From a virus: 36,532 nucleotides of DNA. Positions 23,172 through 29,451 of the stretch are shown in pieces. The stretch covers positions 1 through 36,532 of IMG/VR virus record IMGVR_UViG_3300013099_000047; one strand, given 5' to 3'. Below the pieces are notes generated by a model. The model ran no database searches, was not told the DNA's origin, and saw only the letters and a program-made list of their open reading frames with translations. Made by a program: the position numbers and the translations under genes. The stretch's first letter is position 1. Each line of letters begins with the position of its first letter.

Positions 23172-23264
23172 ATGATGAATAACATGATATACATATGCAG
23201 CCCCTATACCAGCAAGAGTCAGGCTACACAATACCGACTTGACACCCTAGAGAGGCTGAAATGA
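23172..23264 (+). pseudogene. Truncated nucleoside-deoxyribosyltransferase-like fragment
   Basis: The 30-residue frame reads MIYICSPYTSKSQATQYRLD. That start closely matches the first strand and loop of DUF1937/DUF4406 nucleoside 2-deoxyribosyltransferase-like proteins (i-Y-l-a-s-P-Y-t). The family is normally over 90 residues, so the gene is cut short. AGGA lies before the tandem ATGs and the stop overlaps the next gene, so the stump may still be translated. Confidence 0.4.
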
Positions 23265-23431
23265 AGAACATTGAACCAAGAGACATGAGAACCTTAGCCA
23301 AGGAATTCACAGGCCAGGAGCCAGGGAATGTCGCGATGGCGAATCTCGTACACCATAACCGCGAAGTTGACGCTGAAGAGGATTCGTTGGCAAGACGGAT
23401 GGGCGAGAAGCTACCACAAAGGGGTGGGTGA
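23261..23431 (+). CDS. Small early protein (56 aa)
   Basis: ATGA overlap with the preceding fragment. The product (MKNIEPRDMRTLAKEFTGQE...) is polar and helical, ending in GEKLPQRGG. It precedes the methyltransferase gene by 6 bases. No family recognised. Confidence 0.5.
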   Translation: MKNIEPRDMRTLAKEFTGQEPGNVAMANLVHHNREVDAEEDSLARRMGEKLPQRGG

Positions 23432-23437
23432 TAGAAC

Positions 23438-24166
23438 ATGCAGTCAAAAAAAGAGTGCTTAGAGAAAATAACTGCTGTGTTAGGAGGCGAATTGGATGGA
23501 TGCATATTAAATCAAGATTGCCTAGAAATCATGAAGGACATGCCCGATGGGTGTGTGGATGCAGTGGTGACAGATCCGCCGTATGGGATGGCTTTTCGAT
23601 CTAATTATAGGCTGGATAAACATAAGGATATAGCTGGTGATGCTGATCCGAGGTTGCTAGAATGGGTTTGTTCAATTCAAGTGAATCATTCGCGATATGT
23701 ATTTTGCCGATGGGATAATTTACTAAGTCACCTACAACCAAAGAGTTGTATCACATGGGTCAAAAACAACTGGTCAATGGGGGATTTGCTTCATGAACAC
23801 GCAAGACAAACTGAGCTAATATTGTTTTGGCCGGGGGACGATCACGGCTGGGCACAGGGGAGGCCGAAGGATGTTGTTTATTCAGCAAGGTCTGGCAACA
23901 ATAACCACCCAACCGAAAAACCAGTTGATTTAATGCTGCAGGTTATTAAGTGGACAAAAGGCGTTATCCTCGACCCATTCTGCGGCTCAGGCACAACATG
24001 TGTAGCTGCCAAGAAACTTGGCCGTAGATATATAGGTATCGAACTCGACCCGAAGTACGCTGAGATAGCCAGGCAGCGGGTGAAGTCAACGCCCAAGCCC
24101 CTTTTCGACATGGATGACGTGAAAGCCGAACAGCATTCGCAACTATTCACCCTGGCTGATCACTGA
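23438..24166 (+). CDS. DNA (adenine-N6/cytosine-N4) methyltransferase, beta class
   Basis: The 242-residue protein has motif IV DPPY at residues 46-49 before motif I DPFCGSGTT at 179-187, with HPTEKP (157-162) between. That permuted order defines beta-class amino-methyltransferases. It transfers a methyl group from SAM to the amino group of adenine or cytosine in DNA. No cognate endonuclease is beside it, so it probably protects phage DNA from host restriction. It ends the early operon and overlaps the convergent gene by 20 bases. Confidence 0.85.
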   Translation: MQSKKECLEKITAVLGGELDGCILNQDCLEIMKDMPDGCVDAVVTDPPYGMAFRSNYRLDKHKDIAGDADPRLLEWVCSIQVNHSRYVFCRWDNLLSHLQPKSCITWVKNNWSMGDLLHEHARQTELILFWPGDDHGWAQGRPKDVVYSARSGNNNHPTEKPVDLMLQVIKWTKGVILDPFCGSGTTCVAAKKLGRRYIGIELDPKYAEIARQRVKSTPKPLFDMDDVKAEQHSQLFTLADH

Positions 24167-24365
24167 TATACTCACCCAACCCATCCGGTCGGATGGCGGC
24201 AAGCGGGAGGTCCATCTGTTTCAGCAGGTGGTCTCTCGTTCGCTTCATCATGTCCAGAAACTCGGTCTTTCCACGATCTTTCGCCCATTGGATAGCATCG
24301 TTTAGCGTCCTGAGCTTTTCCGCCGGCGTCATGGCCTGTAATTTCTCCATCCATTCATAACTCAT
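24147..24365 (-). CDS. Small helical protein at the end of the leftward operon
   Basis: I start at MSYEWMEKLQAMTPAEKLRT, whose ATG follows AAAGGA, giving 72 residues. A longer frame upstream is an artefact of the low-complexity gene. The protein is helical and charged, ending LGEYISDQPG. No family recognised. It overlaps the end of the convergent methyltransferase gene by 20 bases. Confidence 0.5.
   Translation of the reverse strand: MSYEWMEKLQAMTPAEKLRTLNDAIQWAKDRGKTEFLDMMKRTRDHLLKQMDLPLAAIRPDGLGEYISDQPG
24181..24196. other. Inverted repeat at the convergent junction
   Basis: CCATCCG and CGGATGG are perfect inverted copies separated by GT, 15 bases after the methyltransferase stop. No T-run follows on either strand, and the site is inside the leftward coding region. 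It could slow converging polymerases, but a terminator role is unproven. Confidence 0.3.
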
Positions 24366-24402
24366 AACTCTAGTCCTTTCATAAAGTAAACGGCTACCTA
24401 TT

Positions 24403-24422
24403 CCCCGCCTCGCAAGGCAGGG
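24403..24422 (-). other. GC-rich hairpin between leftward genes
   Basis: On the leftward transcript CCCTGCC pairs with GGCGGGG around a 6-base loop. No T-run follows, so it is not a simple terminator. ACCCTGCC is repeated before the genes at 26378 and 26937 as part of their shared leaders. Confidence 0.35.
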
Positions 24423-24435
24423 TGTAGGGGGTCGT

Positions 24436-24606
24436 TCAGTATCCGCCGCCGTATCCGCCGCCGTATTCGTCGCCGCCGCCACCGCAGCCGTATCCGTATC
24501 CGCCGCCGTATTCGTCGCCGTATTCGTCGCCGTATCCGTCGCCGTATCCGTCGCCGTCACCGTCACCGTAGCCATCGCCGTAGCCATCGCCGTTGATGTT
24601 ACTCAC
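24436..24606 (-). CDS. Gly/Tyr/Asp low-complexity protein (copy 2)
   Basis: The GTG start lies in a GTGA overlap with the preceding DUF6948-like gene. After MSNIN the 56-residue product is GDGYGDGYGDGDGDGY-type sequence with a single Cys, ending GGGYGGGY. It parallels the protein at 13514 but uses Asp/Glu where that one uses Ser. Both follow a DUF6948-like gene. The GTGA coupling strongly favours this frame. Function unknown; likely disordered and sticky. Confidence 0.6.
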   Translation of the reverse strand: MSNINGDGYGDGYGDGDGDGYGDGYGDEYGDEYGGGYGYGCGGGGDEYGGGYGGGY

Positions 24607-24911
24607 AGTTCCCACGCCCCATCTGCACAGTCATATACAGCCATGGTCGACTGTACTCTGACTGTTTTTTGTTTGCCAAGCTTCGTTTTTGGGGTAGGGC
24701 CATCGCAAAGCTCCGCGATATGTTTCGTAGTCCCCCAGTAAACAACACATCGCGCGTCGTGTATTGTGATAAAACCAAGATCGTCTTGGATAAGGGATGT
24801 TTTGCCCACAAATAGCAGCCCTCGATTGTCTACAAGCACCAACCGTGTTGCTTCGCCGACGGTTGATGCTTCTCTGTACTTCCGTCCGTCGATAATTACT
24901 TCTTTTTCCAT
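24603..24911 (-). CDS. DUF6948-like phage protein (copy 2)
   Basis: The 102-residue protein (start MEKEVIIDGRKYR) aligns by eye with the one at 13144: a charged N-terminus, then RLVLVDNRGLLFVGK, a strand FITIHDARCVVYW that corresponds to the RRIHLW region, and a Lys-rich C-terminus. It shares the palindromic leader (24932-24943) and AAAGGA with other leftward genes, and its stop overlaps the Gly/Tyr-rich gene. Confidence 0.5.
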   Translation of the reverse strand: MEKEVIIDGRKYREASTVGEATRLVLVDNRGLLFVGKTSLIQDDLGFITIHDARCVVYWGTTKHIAELCDGPTPKTKLGKQKTVRVQSTMAVYDCADGAWEL

Positions 24912-24931
24912 GATCATTATTCCTTTCATTC

Positions 24932-24943
24932 GCCATTATTGGC
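24932..24943 (-). promoter_or_regulatory. Leader palindrome GCCAATAATGGC before the DUF6948-like gene
   Basis: On the leftward strand the leader reads GCCAATAATGGCGAATGAAAGGA before the ATG, with the palindrome 21 bases upstream of the chosen start. Same arrangement as the copies at 25516, 26398 and 26954. Confidence 0.6.
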
Positions 24944-24971
24944 AATATCTACTTATCAATAACCATCAAAA

Positions 24972-25496
24972 TTACGTCAGGGGCGTCCTGGTATGCAGGC
25001 CGCCCTCGAATGTTCCGCCCTCGAATGTTCCGCCCTTGAAGAGTCCGTCCACGAATGTTCCGCCATGGAATGTTCCGCCATGGAAGAATCCGCCATGGAA
25101 GAATCCGCCCGTGAAGGTTCCGCCCTCGAATATTCCGCCCGTGAATATTCCGCCCTCGAATAGTCCGTCCTTGAAGGTTCCATCCATGAAGAGTCCGCCC
25201 TCGAAGAGTCCGCCCCAGAAGAGTCCGCCCTTGAATAGTCCGTCCACGAATGTTCCGCCATGGAATGTTCCGCCATGGAAGGTTCCGCCCTCGAAGAGTC
25301 CGTCCACGAATGTTCCGCCCCAGAATGTTCCGCCCGTGAAGGTTCCGCCATATACCAGGGCGTTAGGGCCGATATATACGCCTCTGTCAATAAAAGCATC
25401 CTTATATACCCATCCGCCTCCGTTTTTGTGATGATGCCAACCATTAGATGACTTTGGCAGGTCTGGGTGCAGCTGCCTAATTTCTTTCCAGTTCAT
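24972..25496 (-). CDS. GGTFx-repeat beta-helix protein A
   Basis: The 174-residue protein starts at MNWKEIRQLHPDL behind AAAGGA. A capping region (WHHHKNGGGWVYKD, then YIGPNALVYGG) resembles the first turns of a left-handed hexapeptide helix. About 24 five-residue repeats follow, GGTFTGGTFWGGTFV and variants with DGLFE. A Phe every fifth residue flanked by small residues suits a pentapeptide-repeat quadrilateral helix with Phe at the inward position. It ends GGLHTRTPLT. A paralogue is encoded at 25944-26378. Target unknown; some pentapeptide proteins mimic DNA or bind gyrase. Confidence 0.65.
   Translation of the reverse strand: MNWKEIRQLHPDLPKSSNGWHHHKNGGGWVYKDAFIDRGVYIGPNALVYGGTFTGGTFWGGTFVDGLFEGGTFHGGTFHGGTFVDGLFKGGLFWGGLFEGGLFMDGTFKDGLFEGGIFTGGIFEGGTFTGGFFHGGFFHGGTFHGGTFVDGLFKGGTFEGGTFEGGLHTRTPLT
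25005..25351. repeat. 15-bp-period tandem repeat in beta-helix gene A
   Basis: Variants of a 15-base unit (such as GTTCCGCCCTCGAAT on the plus strand) run through this stretch, coding for five residues each on the leftward strand. Neighbouring units often differ at one or two bases, consistent with growth by slippage or unequal exchange. Ends are approximate. Confidence 0.8.
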
Positions 25497-25515
25497 AATC
25501 TCAATCCTTTCATTC

Positions 25516-25527
25516 GCCATTATTGGC
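25516..25527 (-). promoter_or_regulatory. Leader palindrome GCCAATAATGGC before beta-helix gene A
   Basis: The leader on the leftward strand reads TTTGCCAATAATGGCGAAT, then GAAAGGATTGAGATT to the ATG. It is nearly identical to the leader of beta-helix gene B. Confidence 0.6.
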
Positions 25528-25549
25528 AAAGCCATTTTACTTACCATCA

Positions 25550-25729
25550 TCAGTCCTGGGGCAAACAACGCCCAAGAATAGCCTGCGATGCTCTCTCAGC
25601 GTCCTCAAGTGTCCAAATGAACGCTCTGCCCATCTTCTTCGGCGGCGAGAAGTCGCCTTCGTAAATCCGACGTTGCAACTTCGCGGGTGTAATGCCCAAC
25701 ATATTCGCAATTTGTTTTGTGCTAAACAC
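25550..25729 (-). CDS. Excisionase/MerR-type HTH protein (59 aa)
   Basis: A GTG start behind GGAG (5-base spacing) gives MFSTKQIANMLGITPAKLQR, then IYEGDFSPPKKMGR and a short helix. This is the winged-helix layout of excisionase or DNA-binding-domain proteins of the MerR/AlpA type, where the K-Q-I-A-x-x-L-G helix reads DNA and the wing contains Pro and Arg. The frame is short and does not start with ATG. It may regulate the leftward operon; no integrase is present for an excision role. Confidence 0.65.
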   Translation of the reverse strand: MFSTKQIANMLGITPAKLQRRIYEGDFSPPKKMGRAFIWTLEDAERASQAILGRCLPQD

Positions 25730-25780
25730 TTTGTCTCCGATCAGTAAAGGGTTACGAGTGATAATCTACCGCTGGCAGGC

Positions 25781-25942
25781 CTACTTTGTGGGTTTGTCAA
25801 GTTTGTAGAGCCTCATCCATGCGTATATATGTTCAATATGTTGCCGATATTCTTTCTGCTGTTCTTCGGAGTAATTATGCTTTTCTGCGCATCTCTCTCC
25901 GTTTTCCGCCCACCACGTCACTGGCTTGAGGATACAGCCCAC
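25781..25942 (-). CDS. Small protein downstream of beta-helix gene B
   Basis: A GTG at 25942 beside the stop of beta-helix gene B gives 53 residues: VGCILKPVTWWAENGERCAE, then a charged helical part with EEQQKEYRQHIEHIYAWMRL. The clean frame and helical pattern suggest a real gene, though the ribosome site is weak. Function unknown. Confidence 0.45.
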   Translation of the reverse strand: MGCILKPVTWWAENGERCAEKHNYSEEQQKEYRQHIEHIYAWMRLYKLDKPTK

Positions 25943-25943
25943 C

Positions 25944-26378
25944 CTAGTAAATCCAGGCGCTGCGTACTGTACGGTGTAGCGAACCGGTTATCACGAGCGG
26001 CGTCCTGGTATGCAAGCCGCCCTCGAATGTTCCGCCCACGAAGGTTCCGCCCTCGAATATTCCGCCCATGAAGGTTCCGCCCATGAAGAATCCGTCCATG
26101 AATGTTCCGCCCTCGAAGAGTCCGTCCACGAAGGTTCCGCCCATGAAGAGTCCGCCCGTGAAGGTTCCGCCATCGAAGAATCCGCCCCAGAATGTTCCGC
26201 CCTCGAATATTCCGCCCCAGAATGTTCCGCCATATACCAGAGCGTTAGGGCCGATATATATATCGCTGTCAATAAAAGCATCCTTATGTACCCATCCGCC
26301 TCCGTTTTTGTGATGATGCCAACCATTAGATGACTTTGGCAGGTCTGGGTGCAGCTGCCTAATTTCTTTCCATGTCAT
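25944..26378 (-). CDS. GGTFx-repeat beta-helix protein B
   Basis: The 144-residue paralogue of the protein at 24972 shares the start (MTWKEIRQLHPDLPKSSNGW), the capping region with YIGPNALVYGG, the repeats (GGTFWGGIFEGGTFWGGFF) and the phrase GGLHTRTPL after them. It has about 15 repeats, fewer than protein A, and its C-terminal 16 residues diverge (ending RSAWIY). The shared leader was duplicated with the gene. Confidence 0.65.
   Translation of the reverse strand: MTWKEIRQLHPDLPKSSNGWHHHKNGGGWVHKDAFIDSDIYIGPNALVYGGTFWGGIFEGGTFWGGFFDGGTFTGGLFMGGTFVDGLFEGGTFMDGFFMGGTFMGGIFEGGTFVGGTFEGGLHTRTPLVITGSLHRTVRSAWIY
26021..26236. repeat. 15-bp-period tandem repeat in beta-helix gene B
   Basis: Same 15-base unit family as at 25005-25351, with fewer units. 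Together the two tracts and their shared 5' parts form an imperfect direct duplication about 0.9 kb apart. Ends are approximate. Confidence 0.75.
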
Positions 26379-26397
26379 AATCTCAATCCTTTCATTC

Positions 26398-26409
26398 GCC
26401 ACTATTGGC
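26398..26409 (-). promoter_or_regulatory. Leader palindrome GCCAATAGTGGC before beta-helix gene B
   Basis: The leftward-strand leader carries GCCAATAGTGGC, one base different from the other leaders and identical to the copy at 15835-15846. AAAGGATTGAGATT follows up to the ATG. Confidence 0.6.
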
Positions 26410-26439
26410 AAAGCCTGGCGGGGACAGGCAGGGTGTGAC

Positions 26440-26937
26440 TTAGTTTTCACAGTTGATGTAAGATTGCACGGTTACGCTGGCCACCTTTTCTGCTGCCTGC
26501 GCCATGGCGTGGTCGATCTCGCTGGCTATCTTTGCCTGGAGGATTTTAAGCCAATCATCGCTAGCAGTCATCCATGCGTATGTGTCAAACTCGTCGGTGT
26601 CTCGCTCGTCACCTTGTGTTGTGTCGTCCAGTGGTTCGATCGTCTCTGGGACTTCGATCGAAACAACCCTGCCCGGCCCGCCATTCCAGTATTCAAATCG
26701 ACAGTTGAAATCAACTACAACTTCTAGCGTTTCACACTCTAGCGACTCAGCGAACTCTCCGCCTGCCGTGCTGATCGGTTCGCAGTCATCCTTGTCGAGG
26801 CCTGCGATGATTTGGCAAGCAATCTCGGCGTCAATATCGTTTTCGATAGCTGCCTGGTCGATAGCTGGCGCAAGATATTGTTCTCTCAGGATTTCGTTGT
26901 TGCTACAAATGTGAATTGTCATTTTTAGTAGTCTCAT
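26440..26937 (-). CDS. Hypothetical acidic protein of the leftward operon
   Basis: Starting at MRLLKMTIHI, 7 bases after AAGGA, the protein has 165 residues. The middle contains a beta-rich stretch (LEVVVDFNCRFEYWNGGPGR) followed by an acidic loop, and the C-terminus is helical with AMAQAAEKVASVTVQ. I do not recognise the family. The longer upstream frame is rejected because it crosses the shared leader. Confidence 0.5.
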   Translation of the reverse strand: MRLLKMTIHICSNNEILREQYLAPAIDQAAIENDIDAEIACQIIAGLDKDDCEPISTAGGEFAESLECETLEVVVDFNCRFEYWNGGPGRVVSIEVPETIEPLDDTTQGDERDTDEFDTYAWMTASDDWLKILQAKIASEIDHAMAQAAEKVASVTVQSYINCEN

Positions 26938-26953
26938 TTTTAGTTCCTTTTTC

Positions 26954-26965
26954 GCCATTATTGGC
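26954..26965 (-). promoter_or_regulatory. Leader palindrome GCCAATAATGGC before the gene at 26937
   Basis: Fourth leader copy. On the leftward strand it is preceded by a perfect GCCCGG/CCGGGC hairpin (26975-26980 with 26988-26993) and CCAGGCTTTT, and followed by GAAAAAGGAACT before the ATG. Confidence 0.6.
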
Positions 26966-27022
26966 AAAAGCCTGGCCCGGAGTTGCACCGGGCACTGCTG
27001 GCAGGGTGTTGGGGGGGGGTCG

Positions 27023-27169
27023 TTATCGGTTGCGATTGAATTGGCCCAGGTCATCATCTGTAATCGGTAAGTCGCTCTCGATTGAGGTGATCGCCCCGTG
27101 CTGCTGCTGATAATTACACATCTCCCGCATCCACTCGTCCTGCTCGATTCGTTCTTGATCGGTCAACAT
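27023..27169 (-). CDS. Small protein (48 aa) of the leftward operon
   Basis: ATG at 27169 is 6 bases after GGAG, giving MLTDQERIEQDEWMREMCNY and an end rich in Asp (PITDDDLGQFNRNR). A longer in-frame start upstream would overlap the preceding gene and lacks a site. Function unknown. Confidence 0.5.
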   Translation of the reverse strand: MLTDQERIEQDEWMREMCNYQQQHGAITSIESDLPITDDDLGQFNRNR

Positions 27170-27213
27170 AATAGTCTCCAGTAAAGTAAGGGGTTCGGTT
27201 TCGTATGTAGCGT

Positions 27214-27576
27214 TTACGCTGCGGCAAACTTTGCTTTGGCCAGCCATGATGGGATTATAACCGCGTCCATCGGGCCGTTTGCTCTGAGAAGAATCTGCGT
27301 TTTCGATTTCGGCAACCAGATTTCCATGCCGCCGATTGACTCTTGGCCCATATAATTGGCCACTGAAAAAAGGACTGCTTTTTCTGTTTCGCGTTTGACC
27401 GAACCGTAAAAAGTCTCGCCCTCGTTTTCGGTTTTTTTTAGCATCTTCTTGACCGCTGCCAAGACGGCCGCCGGAGTCGTTTTCATCTCTTCAATTTTCA
27501 GCTTGCCCTCTTCAATCATCCAGGCCAGGTGAGAAATTGAATAAGTCTTGCCGTCGATTTTCATTTTCTTTGCCAT
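27214..27576 (-). CDS. First gene of the leftward operon, hypothetical
   Basis: The 120-residue protein (MAKKMKIDGKTYSISHLAWM...) has a helical Lys-rich N-terminal half and a strand-rich C-terminal half with GGMEIWLPKSKTQILLR. AAAGG precedes the ATG. It is closest to the divergent control region and would be transcribed first. No family recognised. Confidence 0.5.
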   Translation of the reverse strand: MAKKMKIDGKTYSISHLAWMIEEGKLKIEEMKTTPAAVLAAVKKMLKKTENEGETFYGSVKRETEKAVLFSVANYMGQESIGGMEIWLPKSKTQILLRANGPMDAVIIPSWLAKAKFAAA

Positions 27577-27603
27577 GCTCTTTGCCTTTCATTTGGTTGT
27601 TAT

Positions 27604-27627
27604 TGTTACAACACTTTCATTGTAACA
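27604..27627. promoter_or_regulatory. Perfect inverted repeat over the leftward promoter
   Basis: TGTTACAA (27604-27611) and TTGTAACA (27620-27627) are exact inverted copies with an 8-base spacer. The right arm contains the -10 of the leftward promoter, a typical repressor operator placement. Confidence 0.6.
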
Positions 27628-27646
27628 CTCATCGGCCAGAATTCAA
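27619..27646 (-). promoter_or_regulatory. Leftward sigma70-type promoter
   Basis: On the minus strand TTGAAT (27646-27641) and TACAAT (27624-27619) are 16 bases apart. The predicted start is about 35 bases before the ATG at 27576. Confidence 0.5.
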
Positions 27647-27706
27647 GCCCGACTTGAGAAAAAAATAAAAAATTATATCCCAAGACAAAACCAAGACTTA
27701 CAACCG

Positions 27707-27727
27707 TAACGATAATAATTATCGCTA
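27707..27727. promoter_or_regulatory. 21-bp near-perfect palindrome in the divergent control region
   Basis: CGATAAT-A-ATTATCG is a perfect palindrome (27710-27724), and two further outer base pairs match after one mismatch. It lies between the leftward and rightward first genes, suiting a dimeric regulator such as the XRE or sigma-4-like protein. Confidence 0.5.
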
Positions 27728-27758
27728 AATAACGCCGAAATGCTTATATTTTTCTGTA

Positions 27759-27783
27759 TTAACATACAGAGGGTGTTAACATA
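27759..27783. repeat. Two direct copies of TTAACATA
   Basis: TTAACATA occurs at 27759-27766 and 27776-27783, 17 bases apart, just before the late regulator gene. This spacing (about 1.6 helix turns) could bind tandem regulators; significance is uncertain. Confidence 0.35.
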
Positions 27784-27789
27784 GCCCAC

Positions 27790-28050
27790 ATGCTTACTGA
27801 GATGTTAAACAATCGGCAAATCGATATTCTCAATCTCTATTATTTTGAAAACTACACGCAAGAAATGATTGCCGAACTGTTCAAAATATCGCAATCAGCC
27901 GTATCCCAGACGATCTCAACAGCAAAACGCAAGGTCAAGGCCAAAGCAGGCTATGACTTTGTGCACAGAGCACACGCACAAACCGCAATAAGCAGGGGAG
28001 TGCTGAAGGAATATTATAATTGTGCCAACCCAGGCAGTAAGCATGACTGA
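27790..28050 (+). CDS. Sigma-70 region-4-like late regulator
   Basis: The 86-residue protein has an HTH like sigma70 region 4: NNRQIDILNLYYFENYTQEM, then AELFKISQSAVSQTISTAKR. Region-4-only phage proteins of this size act as transcription factors for late genes. It stands first in the packaging/late operon. The ribosome site is poor; ATG at 27802 is an alternative start. It overlaps the terminase small subunit start. Confidence 0.6.
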   Translation: MLTEMLNNRQIDILNLYYFENYTQEMIAELFKISQSAVSQTISTAKRKVKAKAGYDFVHRAHAQTAISRGVLKEYYNCANPGSKHD

Positions 28051-28600
28051 TGATCCCACAAACGAGGGCTCTCCTGAGTGGAAGAAGCTTACGATAAAGC
28101 AACGCATGTTCGTCCAAACATACTTCGATAATGGGTTCAATGCTACAAGGGCAGCTATCACAGCAGGTTACAGCAAAAAAACAGCCAAGGATATCGCCTG
28201 TGAAAACTTAGCTAAACCCAATATCAAAGCTGCGATTGCCGCTGAGATGAACACGCGAGGTTTATCGCCAGACAGGCTGATGAGGGAAATCGCCCGTATT
28301 GCCTTCGCTGATGATACTCTCGCCATGGAAGAGTGGCTGACTGGCCACCGGACGATGGCAGAATTAGTAAACAGTGGTGACCTTTCTGGTGGTGTCGTTC
28401 AATCGATGAGCCTGACCGATAAGGGTCGAAAGATCACGATGTACTCGAAGCTGGCTGCACTTGAGCAGCTTGTGAAGATACAAGGCTTGATAATCGACCG
28501 CACAGATATCAATGCCAGAGTTGAAAACGTGGCCCCTGTCTACCACCCAACAAACGAGCAGCTGGAAATCGACGCAGCGAAAAGGAATGGGCCTAAGTGA
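28043..28600 (+). CDS. terS: Terminase small subunit
   Basis: Starting at MTDDPTNEGS, the 185-residue protein has the Terminase_2-type N-terminal HTH: LTIKQRMFVQTYFDNGFNAT, then AAITAGYSKKTAKDIACENL, matching the usual L-t-x-K-Q-x-x-F-v...N-a-T-x-A-A-i-x-A-G-Y-s pattern that recognises packaging-site DNA. The C-terminal half is the oligomerisation region. A GTG 21 bases earlier is another possible start. Its stop lies against the radical SAM gene, not the large subunit, which is unusual. Confidence 0.85.
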   Translation: MTDDPTNEGSPEWKKLTIKQRMFVQTYFDNGFNATRAAITAGYSKKTAKDIACENLAKPNIKAAIAAEMNTRGLSPDRLMREIARIAFADDTLAMEEWLTGHRTMAELVNSGDLSGGVVQSMSLTDKGRKITMYSKLAALEQLVKIQGLIIDRTDINARVENVAPVYHPTNEQLEIDAAKRNGPK

Positions 28601-29448
28601 TGCGAGCAGGAATCGAGATCACCTCCCGCTGCAATCTGGCCTGTCCGTTTTGCGGTTACGCTACGATGGAGCGGGCCAAAATCGACATGCCCCGCAGCCT
28701 GTGGCAACCGATATTCGAGGACATCCGCGATAACGGTCATGAGCTGCGGTCGATGGCGCTCTACGGTGAGCCGCTCCTAAGCGAGCAATACATTCCTGCC
28801 CTGCGATACTTGGCTGAGAACGTGATGTACGTCACGAACGCTTTCTACACGAACGCGACATTATTGACGCCCAAAAAGACTGACGAACTTATCGAATCAG
28901 GTTTCTTCAACGTCCACCGGCGAACCCGCAAAGTATGGCTGGGCCTTGATACTTTCGATCATGAAGTGTATCGCAGGCTGAGGGGCGGGAACTGGATTGA
29001 GACGGCAGAGAATATCGAATATTTCCTTGATGCAGGTGGGCGTGACTTGCCTGGAGTTGCTGTCCAACTTATGCGCACCTGCCTCAACGAGGACGAATCG
29101 CCTGAGCCGATGCAAGACTATTTCAATTGCGATATAGCTGTCCGTGAGGTGGGCAGGCAGTTCAACAAGGCCAATGACATGACCGTCAAGGCGTTCGAGG
29201 GCGATTGCAGGCCTGATTGTCGGGAATTATGGGGAACCATCTGGATATCGTCTGATGGACGGGCAACGGCCTGCTGCATCGATGGCGAGTTTGAGATGTC
29301 GTTCGGCGGTTTCCCAGGACAATCGCTGCAAGATCTGGCCGGCTGCGCAACCCTGAAAGACCAGAGAGAAAACTTCGGAAAACAAAACTACGACGAACTA
29401 ACCCTGTGCCAAAGGTGCCACGGAGATGAGCCGAGAGGCAGGAGATGA
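28600..29448 (+). CDS. Radical SAM/SPASM enzyme inside the packaging module
   Basis: The 282-residue protein begins GIEITSRCNLACPFC, the CxxxCxxC signature (Cys 11, 15, 18) that holds the SAM-cleaving 4Fe-4S cluster. YGEPLL at 55-60 is the GGEPLL-like SAM contact. The C-terminal third (Cys 203, 207, 225, 226, 270, 273; DGRATACCID and LCQRCHG) looks like a SPASM auxiliary cluster domain, as in peptide-maturing enzymes. All signature residues are intact. Placement between small and large terminase genes is odd. Substrate unknown; a virion peptide or host molecule are options. Confidence 0.8.
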   Translation: MRAGIEITSRCNLACPFCGYATMERAKIDMPRSLWQPIFEDIRDNGHELRSMALYGEPLLSEQYIPALRYLAENVMYVTNAFYTNATLLTPKKTDELIESGFFNVHRRTRKVWLGLDTFDHEVYRRLRGGNWIETAENIEYFLDAGGRDLPGVAVQLMRTCLNEDESPEPMQDYFNCDIAVREVGRQFNKANDMTVKAFEGDCRPDCRELWGTIWISSDGRATACCIDGEFEMSFGGFPGQSLQDLAGCATLKDQRENFGKQNYDELTLCQRCHGDEPRGRR

Positions 29449-29451
29449 ATG

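Noticed and set aside
24977-25444. Alternative frames (Ser/Ala/Glu-rich) through the GGTFx-repeat genes
   Set aside because: The 15-base repeat opens other frames on both strands. Only the chosen minus-strand frame keeps the shared cap, AAAGGA start site and the paralogue relation.
25550-25729. Excisionase implying a temperate phage
   Set aside because: The HTH resembles excisionases, but no integrase or attachment-site repeat was found, so a regulatory role is more likely.
24990-26240. CRISPR array
   Set aside because: The repeats are contiguous 15-base coding units with no unique spacers and no cas genes nearby.
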